The notes beneath the pieces are model-generated. The model had not been told where the DNA came from. It searched no databases and worked only from the letters and a program-made list of their open reading frames with translations. The position numbers were made by a program, and so were the translations under genes. This document shows positions 34,153 through 41,451 of a stretch of 64,000 nt of DNA, piece after piece; within the stretch, counting starts at the first letter, position 1; each line of letters begins with the position of its first letter. The stretch lies in the NCBI RefSeq assembly GCF_036181745.1, contig NZ_CP108080.1, positions 806,001 through 870,000 on the forward strand. The letters run 5' to 3'. Source of the stretch: Streptomyces sp. NBC_00259 (GTDB lineage: Bacteria > Actinomycetota > Actinomycetes > Streptomycetales > Streptomycetaceae).

Positions 34153-34554
34153 TCAGCGAGCCGGCCGCATCAGCATCCTGGACAGCACCGCCCGCTGCAG
34201 CGGCTGCACCTCGGCATGGCGCTCGCGGCCCGCGTCCGTCAGCGCGACCCGCACTCCGCGGCGGTCCTCGCTGCACATCACGCGGTTCACCAGGCCGTCC
34301 TTCTCCAGCCGGGCGACCAGGCGTGACAAAGCGCTCTGGCTCAGATGCACTCGGGAGGCCAGCTCCTGCACCCGGTACGAGCAGCCGCCGTCCTCCGCGG
34401 ACCCTTCGGCCAGCACGTCGAGGACCTCGAAGTCGCTCGCACCCAGTCCGTGCTGATGCAGCTCCCGGTCGAGCTCGCACATCGTGCGCGCGTGCAGCGC
34501 GAGCACGTCACGCCATTCGTCCACGAGCGCACGCTCGGACTTCTTCGCCGCCAT
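34153..34554 (-). CDS. MarR-family regulator
   Basis: 133 residues from ATG 34554 (MAAKKSERALVDEWRDVLAL). Winged HTH: SDFEVLDVLAEGSAEDGGCSYRVQELASRVHLSQSALSRLVARLEKDGLVNRVMCSEDRRGVRVALTDAGRERHAEV is the canonical MarR core with the DRR wing. Divergent from a DHA2 MFS exporter across a 27-bp palindrome, the classic arrangement of a repressor controlling an efflux pump and itself. The effector is probably a small aromatic or antibiotic (family knowledge). Confidence 0.9.
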   Translation of the reverse strand: MAAKKSERALVDEWRDVLALHARTMCELDRELHQHGLGASDFEVLDVLAEGSAEDGGCSYRVQELASRVHLSQSALSRLVARLEKDGLVNRVMCSEDRRGVRVALTDAGRERHAEVQPLQRAVLSRMLMRPAR

Positions 34555-34600
34555 GACCACACGTTAGCAGAAAACCGGCACATTGTTGCATCGGAATTAA

Positions 34601-34627
34601 ATGCACTTGCATTCAATGCATGTGCAT
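34601..34627. promoter_or_regulatory. MarR operator, 27-bp palindrome
   Basis: Arms ATGCACTTGCATT (34601-34613) and AATGCATGTGCAT (34615-34627) around a single C; only one base pair is mismatched. It overlaps a possible -35 (TTGCAT, 34608-34613) of the MFS gene. TAGTGT (34629-34634) may be its -10, which would put the transcription start near the ATG at 34642 (leaderless); the 15-bp spacer is short. Confidence 0.75.
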
Positions 34628-34641
34628 GTAGTGTGCTGCGC

Positions 34642-36159
34642 ATGACCTCTCCGCTCAACGTCCCCGCATCGCAGGAACGCTGGACACCGCGGCTGTGGGG
34701 CACCCTGCTCGTGCTCTGCGCCGCGATGTTCCTCGACGCCCTCGATGTCTCGATGGTCGGCGTCGCCCTGCCCTCCATCGCCACCGACCTCGGCCTGTCC
34801 ACCTCGTCCCTCCAGTGGATCGTCAGCGGCTACATCCTGGGCTACGGCGGACTGCTGCTCCTCGGTGGCCGCGCGGCCGATCTGCTCGGCAGGCGCCGGG
34901 TCTTCCTCATCGCGCTCGCCGTCTTCGCGCTCGCCTCCCTGCTGGGCGGGCTCGTCGACTCCGGGCCGCTGCTGATCGCGAGCCGCTTCATCAAGGGCCT
35001 GAGCGCCGCCTTCACCGCGCCCGCCGGCCTCTCCATCATCACCACGACCTTCAAGGAGGGCCCGCAGCGCAACCGGGCCCTGTCGATCTACACCACCTGC
35101 GCCGCCACCGGCTTCTCCATGGGCCTGGTGCTGTCCGGCCTCCTCACCGAAGTGAGCTGGCGGCTCACGATGCTGCTGCCCGCGCCGATCGCCCTGATCG
35201 CGCTGCTCGTGGGCATCAGGCTGATCCCGCGAAGCAGCCGTGAGGACTCCGGCAAGGGCTACGACGTCCCGGGCGCCGTCACGGGTACGGCCGCGATGCT
35301 CCTGCTGGTCTTCACCGTCGTCCAGGCGCCCGAGGTGGGCTGGGCCTCGGCCCGTACGCTGCTGTCGTTCCTCGCCGCGGCCGCGCTGCTCACGGCCTTC
35401 GTCACGATCGAACGCCGCAGCTCGCACCCGCTGATCCGGCTGGGCGTGCTGCGCTCGGGCAGCCAGATCCGGGCCAATCTGGGTGCCGCGTTCTTCTTCG
35501 GCTCGTACGTCGGCTTCCAGTTCCTCGTCACGCAGTACATGCAGTCGCTGCTCGGCTGGTCGGCGCTGCAGACGGCGCTGGCCTTCCTCCCCGCGGGTGC
35601 GCTGGTGGCGCTCTCCTCGACGAAGATCGGCTCGGTGGTGGACCGGTTCGGCACGCCGAGGGTGATCGCCATCGGATTCTCGCTGCTCGTGATCGCCTAC
35701 GCGCTCTTCCTCCGGATCGATCTGTCGCCTGCCTACGCCACGGTGATCCTGCCGTCGATGCTGCTGCTCGGCGCGGCGTGCGCCCTCGTCTTCCCCTCGC
35801 TCAACATCCAGGCCACCAACGGGGTGGAGGACCACGAGCAGGGCATGGTCTCCGGACTGCTGAACACGTCGATCCAGGTCGGTGGGGCGATCTTCCTCGC
35901 CGTCGTCACCGCGGTGATCACGGCGGGAGGCGACGCGGGCAGCTCGCCGCAGCAGGTGCTGGACAGCTTCCGTCCCGGCCTCGTGGTGGTCACCGTCATC
36001 GCGGCGGCGGGTCTGCTCATCACCCTCGCGGGGCTGCGTTCGCGGCGCGCCGCGCAGAGCGGACGGACGGTCCTGGTCGCGAGGTCCGCACCGGACCACG
36101 AGTCCGGGCTCCGGACGCGGCACGAGCCCCGGTCGGAGGAGGTCTCGGTCGGCGACTGA
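34642..36159 (+). CDS. DHA2-family MFS drug exporter (14 TM)
   Basis: 505 residues. Motif A in LGGRAADLLGRRRVF, motif C-like GFSMGLVLSGLLTEVSWRL, early Asp in FLDALDVSMVGVALPSIATDLGLS, and about 14 TM helices mark a DHA2 proton antiporter for drugs. The cytoplasmic tail (SRRAAQSGRTVLVARSAPDH...) is polar. Regulated by the divergent MarR protein (palindrome between them). No ribosome site before ATG 34642. The stop codon is the start of a 14-bp tandem repeat. Confidence 0.92.
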   Translation: MTSPLNVPASQERWTPRLWGTLLVLCAAMFLDALDVSMVGVALPSIATDLGLSTSSLQWIVSGYILGYGGLLLLGGRAADLLGRRRVFLIALAVFALASLLGGLVDSGPLLIASRFIKGLSAAFTAPAGLSIITTTFKEGPQRNRALSIYTTCAATGFSMGLVLSGLLTEVSWRLTMLLPAPIALIALLVGIRLIPRSSREDSGKGYDVPGAVTGTAAMLLLVFTVVQAPEVGWASARTLLSFLAAAALLTAFVTIERRSSHPLIRLGVLRSGSQIRANLGAAFFFGSYVGFQFLVTQYMQSLLGWSALQTALAFLPAGALVALSSTKIGSVVDRFGTPRVIAIGFSLLVIAYALFLRIDLSPAYATVILPSMLLLGAACALVFPSLNIQATNGVEDHEQGMVSGLLNTSIQVGGAIFLAVVTAVITAGGDAGSSPQQVLDSFRPGLVVVTVIAAAGLLITLAGLRSRRAAQSGRTVLVARSAPDHESGLRTRHEPRSEEVSVGD

Positions 36160-36222
36160 CTCAGGGCGGCCCACACAGGGCGACCGACACAGGGCAACTG
36201 ACACAGGTCGACCGACGCAGGC
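36153..36222 (+). repeat. 14-bp tandem repeat (five copies) starting on a stop codon
   Basis: Units CGACTGACTCAGGG, CGGCCCACACAGGG, CGACCGACACAGGG, CAACTGACACAGGT and CGACCGACGCAGGC are each 14 bp. The first contains the MFS stop TGA (36157-36159); unit four repeats TGA. Divergence between units indicates an old array. Confidence 0.88.
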
Positions 36223-36304
36223 GCTCAGGACGACGACGACACGGTGGCGGTGGCGGTGCGGGGATGGTTGCCCGTGCCGCCACCGTCCTGTGACACTCGC
36301 AGCC

Positions 36305-36598
36305 ATGGGGGAACGCACACAGGCGGACCGGGACGCGAGCACCGTCGAGACCGGATACGCGCTGCTGAGCGCGGCGTTCGCGGCCGCGGTGGTCTTCGGC
36401 GTGATCGCCGGGCCCAAGCTGATGTTCGTGATGCCGTACGCCGTCGAACGCGGTCTGCTGGTCGCGGGGGCGGCCGCCGCCGCCCTGGTCTTCCCGGTGC
36501 GAGTGGTGACCGTGCTGCGCCGCTTCTCACGCACACGGGGCCGAGCGGATCGGCCGGATCAGCCGAGCCACCCGGGCCGCACCAGCCCGGACTCATAG
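36305..36598 (+). CDS. DUF6332-type small membrane protein
   Basis: 97 residues from ATG 36305 (MGERTQADRDASTVETGYAL). Two TM helices (YALLSAAFAAAVVFGVIAGP and LLVAGAAAAALVFPVRVVTVL) with a short loop, and a hydrophilic tail ending QPSHPGRTSPDS. Matches a Streptomyces family I recall as DUF6332. Overlaps the response regulator by 40 bp tail to tail. Function unknown. Confidence 0.78.
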   Translation: MGERTQADRDASTVETGYALLSAAFAAAVVFGVIAGPKLMFVMPYAVERGLLVAGAAAAALVFPVRVVTVLRRFSRTRGRADRPDQPSHPGRTSPDS

Positions 36599-37224
36599 GC
36601 CAGCACGACCAGTTGGGCCCGGTCGCGCGCGCCGAGCTTCACCATCGTCCTGCTGACGTGCGTCTTCGCGGTGAGCGGGCTGACCACGAGCTGGCGGGCG
36701 ATCTCCTCGTTCGACAGCCCGATCCCCACCAGGGCCATCACCTCCCGCTCGCGCTCCGTGAGTTCGGCGAGCGCCTCGGCCCCGGCGGGTTCCTTGGAGC
36801 GGGCGGCGAACTCGGCGATGAGCCGGCGCGTCACCCCGGGCGAAAGGAGCGCGTCGCCGTCCACCACCGCCCGTACCGCGCGGAGCAGTTCCTCGGGCTC
36901 GGTGTCCTTCACCAGGAACCCGGACGCTCCCGAGCGGATGGCCTCGAAGACGTACTCGTCCAGCTCGAAGGTGGTCAGCATGACGACCTTCACGCCCTCC
37001 AGCGCCGCGTCCTCGGTGATGCGCCGCGTGGCGGCGAGTCCATCGAGGAGCGGCATGCGGATGTCCATCAGCACGACGTCCGGCCTGAGTTCGGCGACGT
37101 TGCGCACCGCCTCCTCGCCGTCCGCGGCCTCGCCGGCGACCTCGATGTCCGGCTGGGCGTCGAGCAGCGCCCGGAAGCCGGCCCGTACGAGCGACTGGTC
37201 ATCGGCGAGCAGTACCCGGATCAC
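36559..37224 (-). CDS. NarL/LuxR-family response regulator
   Basis: 221 residues, GTG start. Receiver domain: acidic pocket LADDQ, phosphoacceptor Asp in PDVVLMDIRMPLLDG, Thr in MLTTFELDEYV, Lys in FLVKDTEPEEL. C-terminal LuxR HTH: LTEREREVMALVGIGLSNEEIARQLVVSPLTAKTHVSRTMVKL. Partner of the histidine kinase just upstream; the start codon overlaps the stop of a 33-codon repeat ORF (GTGA), so its translation may be coupled. Target genes unknown. Confidence 0.95.
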   Translation of the reverse strand: MIRVLLADDQSLVRAGFRALLDAQPDIEVAGEAADGEEAVRNVAELRPDVVLMDIRMPLLDGLAATRRITEDAALEGVKVVMLTTFELDEYVFEAIRSGASGFLVKDTEPEELLRAVRAVVDGDALLSPGVTRRLIAEFAARSKEPAGAEALAELTEREREVMALVGIGLSNEEIARQLVVSPLTAKTHVSRTMVKLGARDRAQLVVLAYESGLVRPGWLG

Positions 37225-37322
37225 GGTGTCTCCCTCGATGCCTTCGATGCCTCAGGTGCCTTCGCTGCCTTTGATGCCTTCGATGCCTGAAGTGCCTTCG
37301 ATACCTTCGCTGCCTCGTTCAT
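37221..37322 (-). CDS. 33-residue Ala/Ser/Lys repeat mini-ORF bridging kinase and regulator
   Basis: ATG 37322 shares its A with the kinase stop (TGATG) and the TGA at 37223-37221 overlaps the regulator GTG (GTGA). Reading: MNEAAKVSKALQASKASKAA then KAPEASKASRETP. The core is 9-bp in-frame units of the type GCA TCG AAG. It would form a basic amphipathic or disordered peptide. The codons GCA, TCA, CTT and GTA are unusual for Streptomyces, which argues against an ancient protein gene, whereas the exact stop/start overlaps on both sides argue for translation, perhaps as a coupling leader. No homologue known to me. Confidence 0.4.
   Translation of the reverse strand: MNEAAKVSKALQASKASKAAKAPEASKASRETP
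37229..37309. repeat. 9-bp tandem repeat between kinase and regulator genes
   Basis: About nine imperfect units of GATGCCTTC (plus strand), for example GATGCCTTC, GATGCCTCA, GGTGCCTTC and GCTGCCTTT, then again GATGCCTTC, GATGCCTGA, AGTGCCTTC, GATACCTTC and GCTGCCTCG. There is a higher-order duplication of four to five units. It makes up nearly the whole gap between the two genes and keeps an open frame on the minus strand. Confidence 0.88.
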
Positions 37323-38602
37323 CAGCTGCGGTCGACCGGCAGACCGGCGTGGACCTGGAAGCCCCCGTCCGGGCGCGGGCCCGCCTCGATCGTGCCACCG
37401 AGCGCGGCGGCACGCTCCCGCATCCCGACCAGTCCGCGGCCGCTGCCGCCCTGGTGCCCTCCGGTGGCGGGCCCGTCGTCGTCGATCCTGAGATCGACGC
37501 GGCCGGACGCGTACCCGATACGGACCCGGGCCGTGCGGGCGCCCGAGTGGCGTACCACGTTGGTGAGCGCCTCCTGAATGATCCGGAAGGCGGCGAGGTC
37601 CACGCCGGGCGGGAGCGCGGTCCGGGTTCCCTCGGTGCCGACCTCGACCGTGAGCCCGGCCCCGGCGGCCTGCTCGACGAGTTCGGGTAGCCGGTCCAGA
37701 CCGGGTGCGGGTGCCCGGGGCGCGTCGCCGGGCGTGCGGAGGGTGTCCAGGACCTGCCGGACCTCGCCGAGTGCCTCCTTGCTGGCCGTCTTGATGGTGG
37801 TGAGGGCGGTACGGGCCTGCTCGGGATCGGAGTCGAGCAGCGCGAGGCCGACCCCGGCCTGCACATTGATGACGGAGATGGAGTGGGCGAGAACGTCATG
37901 GAGTTCCCGGGCGATGCGGAGCCGTTCCTCGTCCGTGCGGCGCTTCTCCGCCGCCGCCCGTTCGGCGCGTTCGCGGGCCCACTGCTCCCTGCGTACGCGC
38001 GTCAGCTCGGCGGCCGCGACGATCGCGGCGACCCACGCCGCACCCACCAGCTCCCCGCCCCACGGAGCGGCCCGGTCGTCGCCCGGGGGCAGATACGCGT
38101 AGAGCCAGTGCGCGATGAGGAGATGCCCCACCCAGAGCAGGCCGACGGCGCCCCAGGCCGCGTACCGGTGCCCTGCCACGAGGGCGGCGAACACGCCGAC
38201 CGCGAAGGTGACGAAGACCGGCCCGTACGGATACCCCGCGCCGATGTAGACGAGCGTGACCACCGCCAGCGCGTACACCACGGCGACGGGGTGTCTGCGG
38301 CGCATCAGCAGGATCGCGGGCCCGGCGAGCAGCAGCGTGCGGGCCAGGGCGTCGAGGGGCTCGCGGTCGGGCTGGTTCTCGGCCGCGAAGCCCGTACCCA
38401 CCATCACGAAGACGGCGACGAGGAGGCTGGACAGCCAGGGCACTCGCGTTCCGCCCCACCGGTCCGTTCCGTTCCAACGGCCCGGTCCGTGACGCCACCA
38501 CGGCGGTTCGCCATGCGCCCACGGCGGTCCGCCGTGCAACCAGGGCGGACCGCCGTGCATCCAGGGCGGACCGCCGTGGGGGCGGGTGCGCTGCTCGTCC
38601 AT
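37322..38602 (-). CDS. Two-component sensor histidine kinase (HisKA_3)
   Basis: 426 residues from ATG 38602; GTG 38611 is an alternative. The N-terminal cytoplasmic tail has four 7-residue units of GGPPWxH type (GGPPWMH, GGPPWLH, GGPPWAH, GEPPWWRH). Then five or six TM helices to ~170, a dimerisation/phosphoacceptor helix with LRIARELHDVLAHSISVINVQAG (His), and an HATPase_c domain (LTNVVRHSGARTARVRI, DDDGPATGG, GRGLVGMRERAAALGG). Typical NarL-type partner kinase. The stop overlaps the mini-ORF. Confidence 0.93.
   Translation of the reverse strand: MDEQRTRPHGGPPWMHGGPPWLHGGPPWAHGEPPWWRHGPGRWNGTDRWGGTRVPWLSSLLVAVFVMVGTGFAAENQPDREPLDALARTLLLAGPAILLMRRRHPVAVVYALAVVTLVYIGAGYPYGPVFVTFAVGVFAALVAGHRYAAWGAVGLLWVGHLLIAHWLYAYLPPGDDRAAPWGGELVGAAWVAAIVAAAELTRVRREQWARERAERAAAEKRRTDEERLRIARELHDVLAHSISVINVQAGVGLALLDSDPEQARTALTTIKTASKEALGEVRQVLDTLRTPGDAPRAPAPGLDRLPELVEQAAGAGLTVEVGTEGTRTALPPGVDLAAFRIIQEALTNVVRHSGARTARVRIGYASGRVDLRIDDDGPATGGHQGGSGRGLVGMRERAAALGGTIEAGPRPDGGFQVHAGLPVDRS
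38498..38581 (-). repeat. 21-bp in-frame repeats in the kinase N-terminus
   Basis: Four 21-bp units encode GGPPWMH, GGPPWLH, GGPPWAH and GEPPWWR(H). All are in frame, so the array changes only the length of a Pro/Trp/His-rich cytoplasmic tail. His and Trp content suggests a possible metal or membrane-interface role (inference). Confidence 0.85.
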
Positions 38603-38655
38603 ACCGGTCACGCTAGACCCGGCCGGCGCCGGTGGGCGTCAGCCGTGCGCGGTGA

Positions 38656-39420
38656 TCACGCGTACTCCCTGTGGAGTACGCCGGCGGAGCCGGCCGGAGC
38701 GAGACCCGCGTCGCGGCCGATGCGGGCGACGGACTGGGCGAAGAAGGTGTCCCGGTCCTCCACGATCTTGGTGAACTGCCCGAACAGTTCGAAGGAGATC
38801 AGCCCGAAGACCTGTGACCAGGCGGCCACCAGGGACGCGACGAGCGCCGGGGGCAGATCGGCCGCGAGGCCGGCCGCCATCCGCTCCGCCTCGGGGCGCA
38901 GTTCGGCGGCCAGCGGTGGCGGTGCGACGCCGGGACCGCGGTGGGCGTCCCGGGCGACGGTGATGAGGGTGAGCCCGACGCGGGAGGCGGGCGCGATGGT
39001 CGTCTGCGGGGCGGCGTAACCGGGCACGGGCGAGCCGTAGATGAGGGCGTACTCGTGGGGGTGGGCGAGCGCCCAGGACCGCACGGCGGTGCAGACGGCT
39101 GTCCAGCGCTCGACCGGGTCGGCGTCGGCCGGGCCCGCGGCCCCTTCGGCTGCGGCGCCCACGGAGTCGTAGGCGTCGACGATGAGCGCGGTGAGCAGCT
39201 CGTCGCGGCTGGGGAAGTAGCGGTAGAGCGCCGAGGAGACCATGCCGAGCTCGCGTGCGACGGCGCGCAGGGAGAGTTTGGCGGCGCCCTCGGCGGCGAG
39301 CTGCGTGCGTGCCTCGTCCTTGATGGCCGCGGTGATCTCGCTGCGGGCCCGCTCCCGGGCGCCTCGCAGGGTGCCGCTGGTGCCGCCGCCCGTACGGCTC
39401 CCGTCGTTCGCGCTGTTCAT
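38656..39420 (-). CDS. TetR-family repressor
   Basis: 254 residues from ATG 39420 (MNSANDGSRTGGG). HTH: ARERARSEITAAIKDEARTQLAAEGAAKLSLRAVARELGMVSSALYRYFPSRDELLTALI; C-terminal TetR_C domain (WAQ-like RSWALAHPHEYALIYGSPVPGY). Divergent from a deazaflavin-oxidoreductase-like gene; two AGAGCA-type palindromes lie between them, consistent with repression of that gene and of itself. Confidence 0.92.
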   Translation of the reverse strand: MNSANDGSRTGGGTSGTLRGARERARSEITAAIKDEARTQLAAEGAAKLSLRAVARELGMVSSALYRYFPSRDELLTALIVDAYDSVGAAAEGAAGPADADPVERWTAVCTAVRSWALAHPHEYALIYGSPVPGYAAPQTTIAPASRVGLTLITVARDAHRGPGVAPPPLAAELRPEAERMAAGLAADLPPALVASLVAAWSQVFGLISFELFGQFTKIVEDRDTFFAQSVARIGRDAGLAPAGSAGVLHREYA

Positions 39421-39460
39421 GGAGCCAGTCTGGCACGTTTCGGAGCACCGACCAATAACG

Positions 39461-39473
39461 AGAGCACTGCTCT
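39461..39473. promoter_or_regulatory. TetR operator 1
   Basis: AGAGCACTGCTCT is palindromic apart from its centre. It lies 41 bp upstream of the TetR start. The same inverted repeat occurs again at 39513-39527. Confidence 0.7.
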
Positions 39474-39512
39474 TGCTTTGGATCACCCACCTCATGCACA
39501 CTGCTCTCAACA

Positions 39513-39527
39513 GAGAGCAGTGCTCTC
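39513..39527. promoter_or_regulatory. TetR operator 2
   Basis: GAGAGCAGTGCTCTC, 15 bp, palindromic apart from its centre, 36 bp before the deazaflavin-oxidoreductase-like start. Together with operator 1 it suggests that TetR blocks both divergent promoters. Confidence 0.72.
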
Positions 39528-39562
39528 GCCCCGGTCCGCGGGTCTCATCCATGGAGGTCACC

Positions 39563-40018
39563 ATGTCGTCGTCGCCGCACTACCTCGAGGCCGGACCGAT
39601 CGCACTCCGCTTCAACCGCCTCGTGGGCTGGCTGGCCCGGCACGGCGTCAGCCTGCTCGGCTCCGCCGAGCTCTCCGTACGCGGACGCAAGAGCGGCCGG
39701 ATGCAGCGCATCCCCGTCAATCCGCACAGCCACGGCGCGCAGCGGTATCTGATCTCGGCCCGCGGCCACTCCCAGTGGGTGCGCAACATGCGCGTCGCGG
39801 GCGGCGGCGAGCTCCGCGTCGGCCGCAAGGTCCGCGGCTTCACCGCCACCGAGGTCACGGACGCCCACGAGAAGCTGCCCGTGCTGCGCACCTATCTGGA
39901 GCGCTGGGGCTGGGAGGTCAACCAGTACTTCCAGGGCGTGACCGCCAAGTCCTCCGACGAGGAGATCCTGGCGGCCGCACCCGACCATCCGGTGTTCCTG
40001 ATCAACGTCAAGGAGTGA
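39563..40018 (+). CDS. Deazaflavin-dependent oxidoreductase-like protein (DUF385 family)
   Basis: 151 residues from ATG 39563, GGAGG five bases upstream. The split beta-barrel shows FNRLVGWLARHGVSLLGSAELSVRGRKSGRMQRIPVN, YLISARGHSQWVRNMRVAGGGELRVGRK and a helical tail ending VFLINVKE, as in the DUF385/Ddn group that use F420 or related cofactors. Substrate unknown; the group includes nitroreductases and biliverdin or quinone reductases. Controlled by the divergent TetR (two operators). Overlaps the next gene by 11 bp, tail to tail. Confidence 0.85.
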   Translation: MSSSPHYLEAGPIALRFNRLVGWLARHGVSLLGSAELSVRGRKSGRMQRIPVNPHSHGAQRYLISARGHSQWVRNMRVAGGGELRVGRKVRGFTATEVTDAHEKLPVLRTYLERWGWEVNQYFQGVTAKSSDEEILAAAPDHPVFLINVKE

Positions 40019-41357
40019 CGCGCGCCCCGTCGGACTCCGGCTCGCCACTGCCTCCCGGCTCCTCGCGCGCCTCATGGTCCCGCGCCACGGCGACGGGCCC
40101 GCTGCGGTCCATCGCCTCCAGGGCCCGCCGTGCGAGCGGGTGGGTGCGCACGAGACCGGCCAGCGACGTCGCACCGCGCGTGATGTCGGCGAACGCCTTC
40201 CAGGCCGGCCGGAAGCCGGTGATCGCCGCGTGCAGGATTCCCGGGCGCCGCTCGAACACCGCGAGCATCCGCCGGCCGACGCCCATCTCGACGCCCAGCC
40301 CGGCCTTGATGGCGAAGGCGTAGTTCAGCGCCTGGCGGCGCGCGTCGACCGCGTCGTTCGCCTCCGCGACCCGGACCGCCCACTCCCCCGCGAGCCGGCC
40401 GGAACGCAGGGCGAACGAGATGCCCTCGCGGGTCCACGGCTCCAGCAGTCCCGCCGCGTCACCGCACACCAGCACCCGTCCGCGCGACAGCGGCGAATCG
40501 TCGGCGCGGCAGCGGGTCAGATGCCCGGAAGAGACGGCCGGCTCGAAGCCGGCAAGCCCCAGCCGGGCGATGAAGTCCTCCAGATAGCGCTTCGTCGCGG
40601 CCCCTTCGCCGCGTGCCGAGATCACCCCGACGGTCAGCACATCGCCCTTGGGGAACACCCAGCCGTAACTCCCGGGCATCGGGCCCCAGTCGATGAGCAC
40701 CCGCCCCGCCCAGTCCTCCGCGACGGTCGCCGGCACCGGGATCTCGGCCTCCAGGCCCAGATCCACCTGGTCCATCCTGACCCCGACATGGGCTCCTATC
40801 CGGCTGGCGCTGCCGTCCGCGCCGACGACGGCCCGCGCGAGCACCGTCTCTCCGTCCGCGAGGACGACCGCGACCGTACGACGGTCGGGAACCGCCGGTC
40901 CGTGCTGCTCGACCCGGGAGACGGTCGCTCCCGTACGCAGCACCGCGCCCGCCTTCTCCGCGTGCTCCACCAGGCTCGCGTCGAACTCGGAACGGTTGAT
41001 GAGCCCGAAGAGCATCCGGCGCGAGCGGCGTGTACGCGTCAGCCGGCCGTTCATCGAGAAGGTGACCGCGTGCACCCGGTCCTTCAGGGGCAGTTCGAAA
41101 CCGGGCGGCAGAGCGTCCCGTGAGGGCCCGATGATCCCGCCGCCGCAGGTCTTGTAGCGGGGCAGCTCGGCCTTCTCCAGAAGGAGCACCCGACGGCCCG
41201 CGACCGCGGCGGCATAGGCCGCCGACGCTCCCGCGGGCCCTGCGCCGACCACGACGACATCCCACACCGGCTCGCCCTGGCCGCTGACGGCATCTGCGTT
41301 CTCGCTGCTCACGATGTGCTTCTGCTCCCGATCCGACTCGTCGCTGGGGCTCTCCAC
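40008..41357 (-). CDS. Geranylgeranyl reductase-family FAD oxidoreductase
   Basis: 449 residues. FAD Rossmann motif VVVVGAGPAGASAAYAAAVAGRRVLLLEK, the family signature YKTCGGGI near ELPRYKTCGGGIIGPS, ADGETVLARAVVGADGSASRIG, and GDAAGLLEPWTREGISFALRSGRLAGEWA. Members reduce isoprenoid double bonds (menaquinone or lipid side chains) or act as halogenase-like monooxygenases. GTG 41357 is taken as start, though the first ~30 residues are poorly conserved and a later GTG at ~41312 is possible. Not linked to menaquinone genes here. Confidence 0.87.
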   Translation of the reverse strand: MESPSDESDREQKHIVSSENADAVSGQGEPVWDVVVVGAGPAGASAAYAAAVAGRRVLLLEKAELPRYKTCGGGIIGPSRDALPPGFELPLKDRVHAVTFSMNGRLTRTRRSRRMLFGLINRSEFDASLVEHAEKAGAVLRTGATVSRVEQHGPAVPDRRTVAVVLADGETVLARAVVGADGSASRIGAHVGVRMDQVDLGLEAEIPVPATVAEDWAGRVLIDWGPMPGSYGWVFPKGDVLTVGVISARGEGAATKRYLEDFIARLGLAGFEPAVSSGHLTRCRADDSPLSRGRVLVCGDAAGLLEPWTREGISFALRSGRLAGEWAVRVAEANDAVDARRQALNYAFAIKAGLGVEMGVGRRMLAVFERRPGILHAAITGFRPAWKAFADITRGATSLAGLVRTHPLARRALEAMDRSGPVAVARDHEAREEPGGSGEPESDGARVTP

Positions 41358-41451
41358 GGCATCCTACGGCGCGACCCGCGGGCGCCCGGCTATGGGAGGA
41401 TCGCCGTACCTTCGCATTACACACAACGTCGCACCCACAAGGAGCGTGCCC

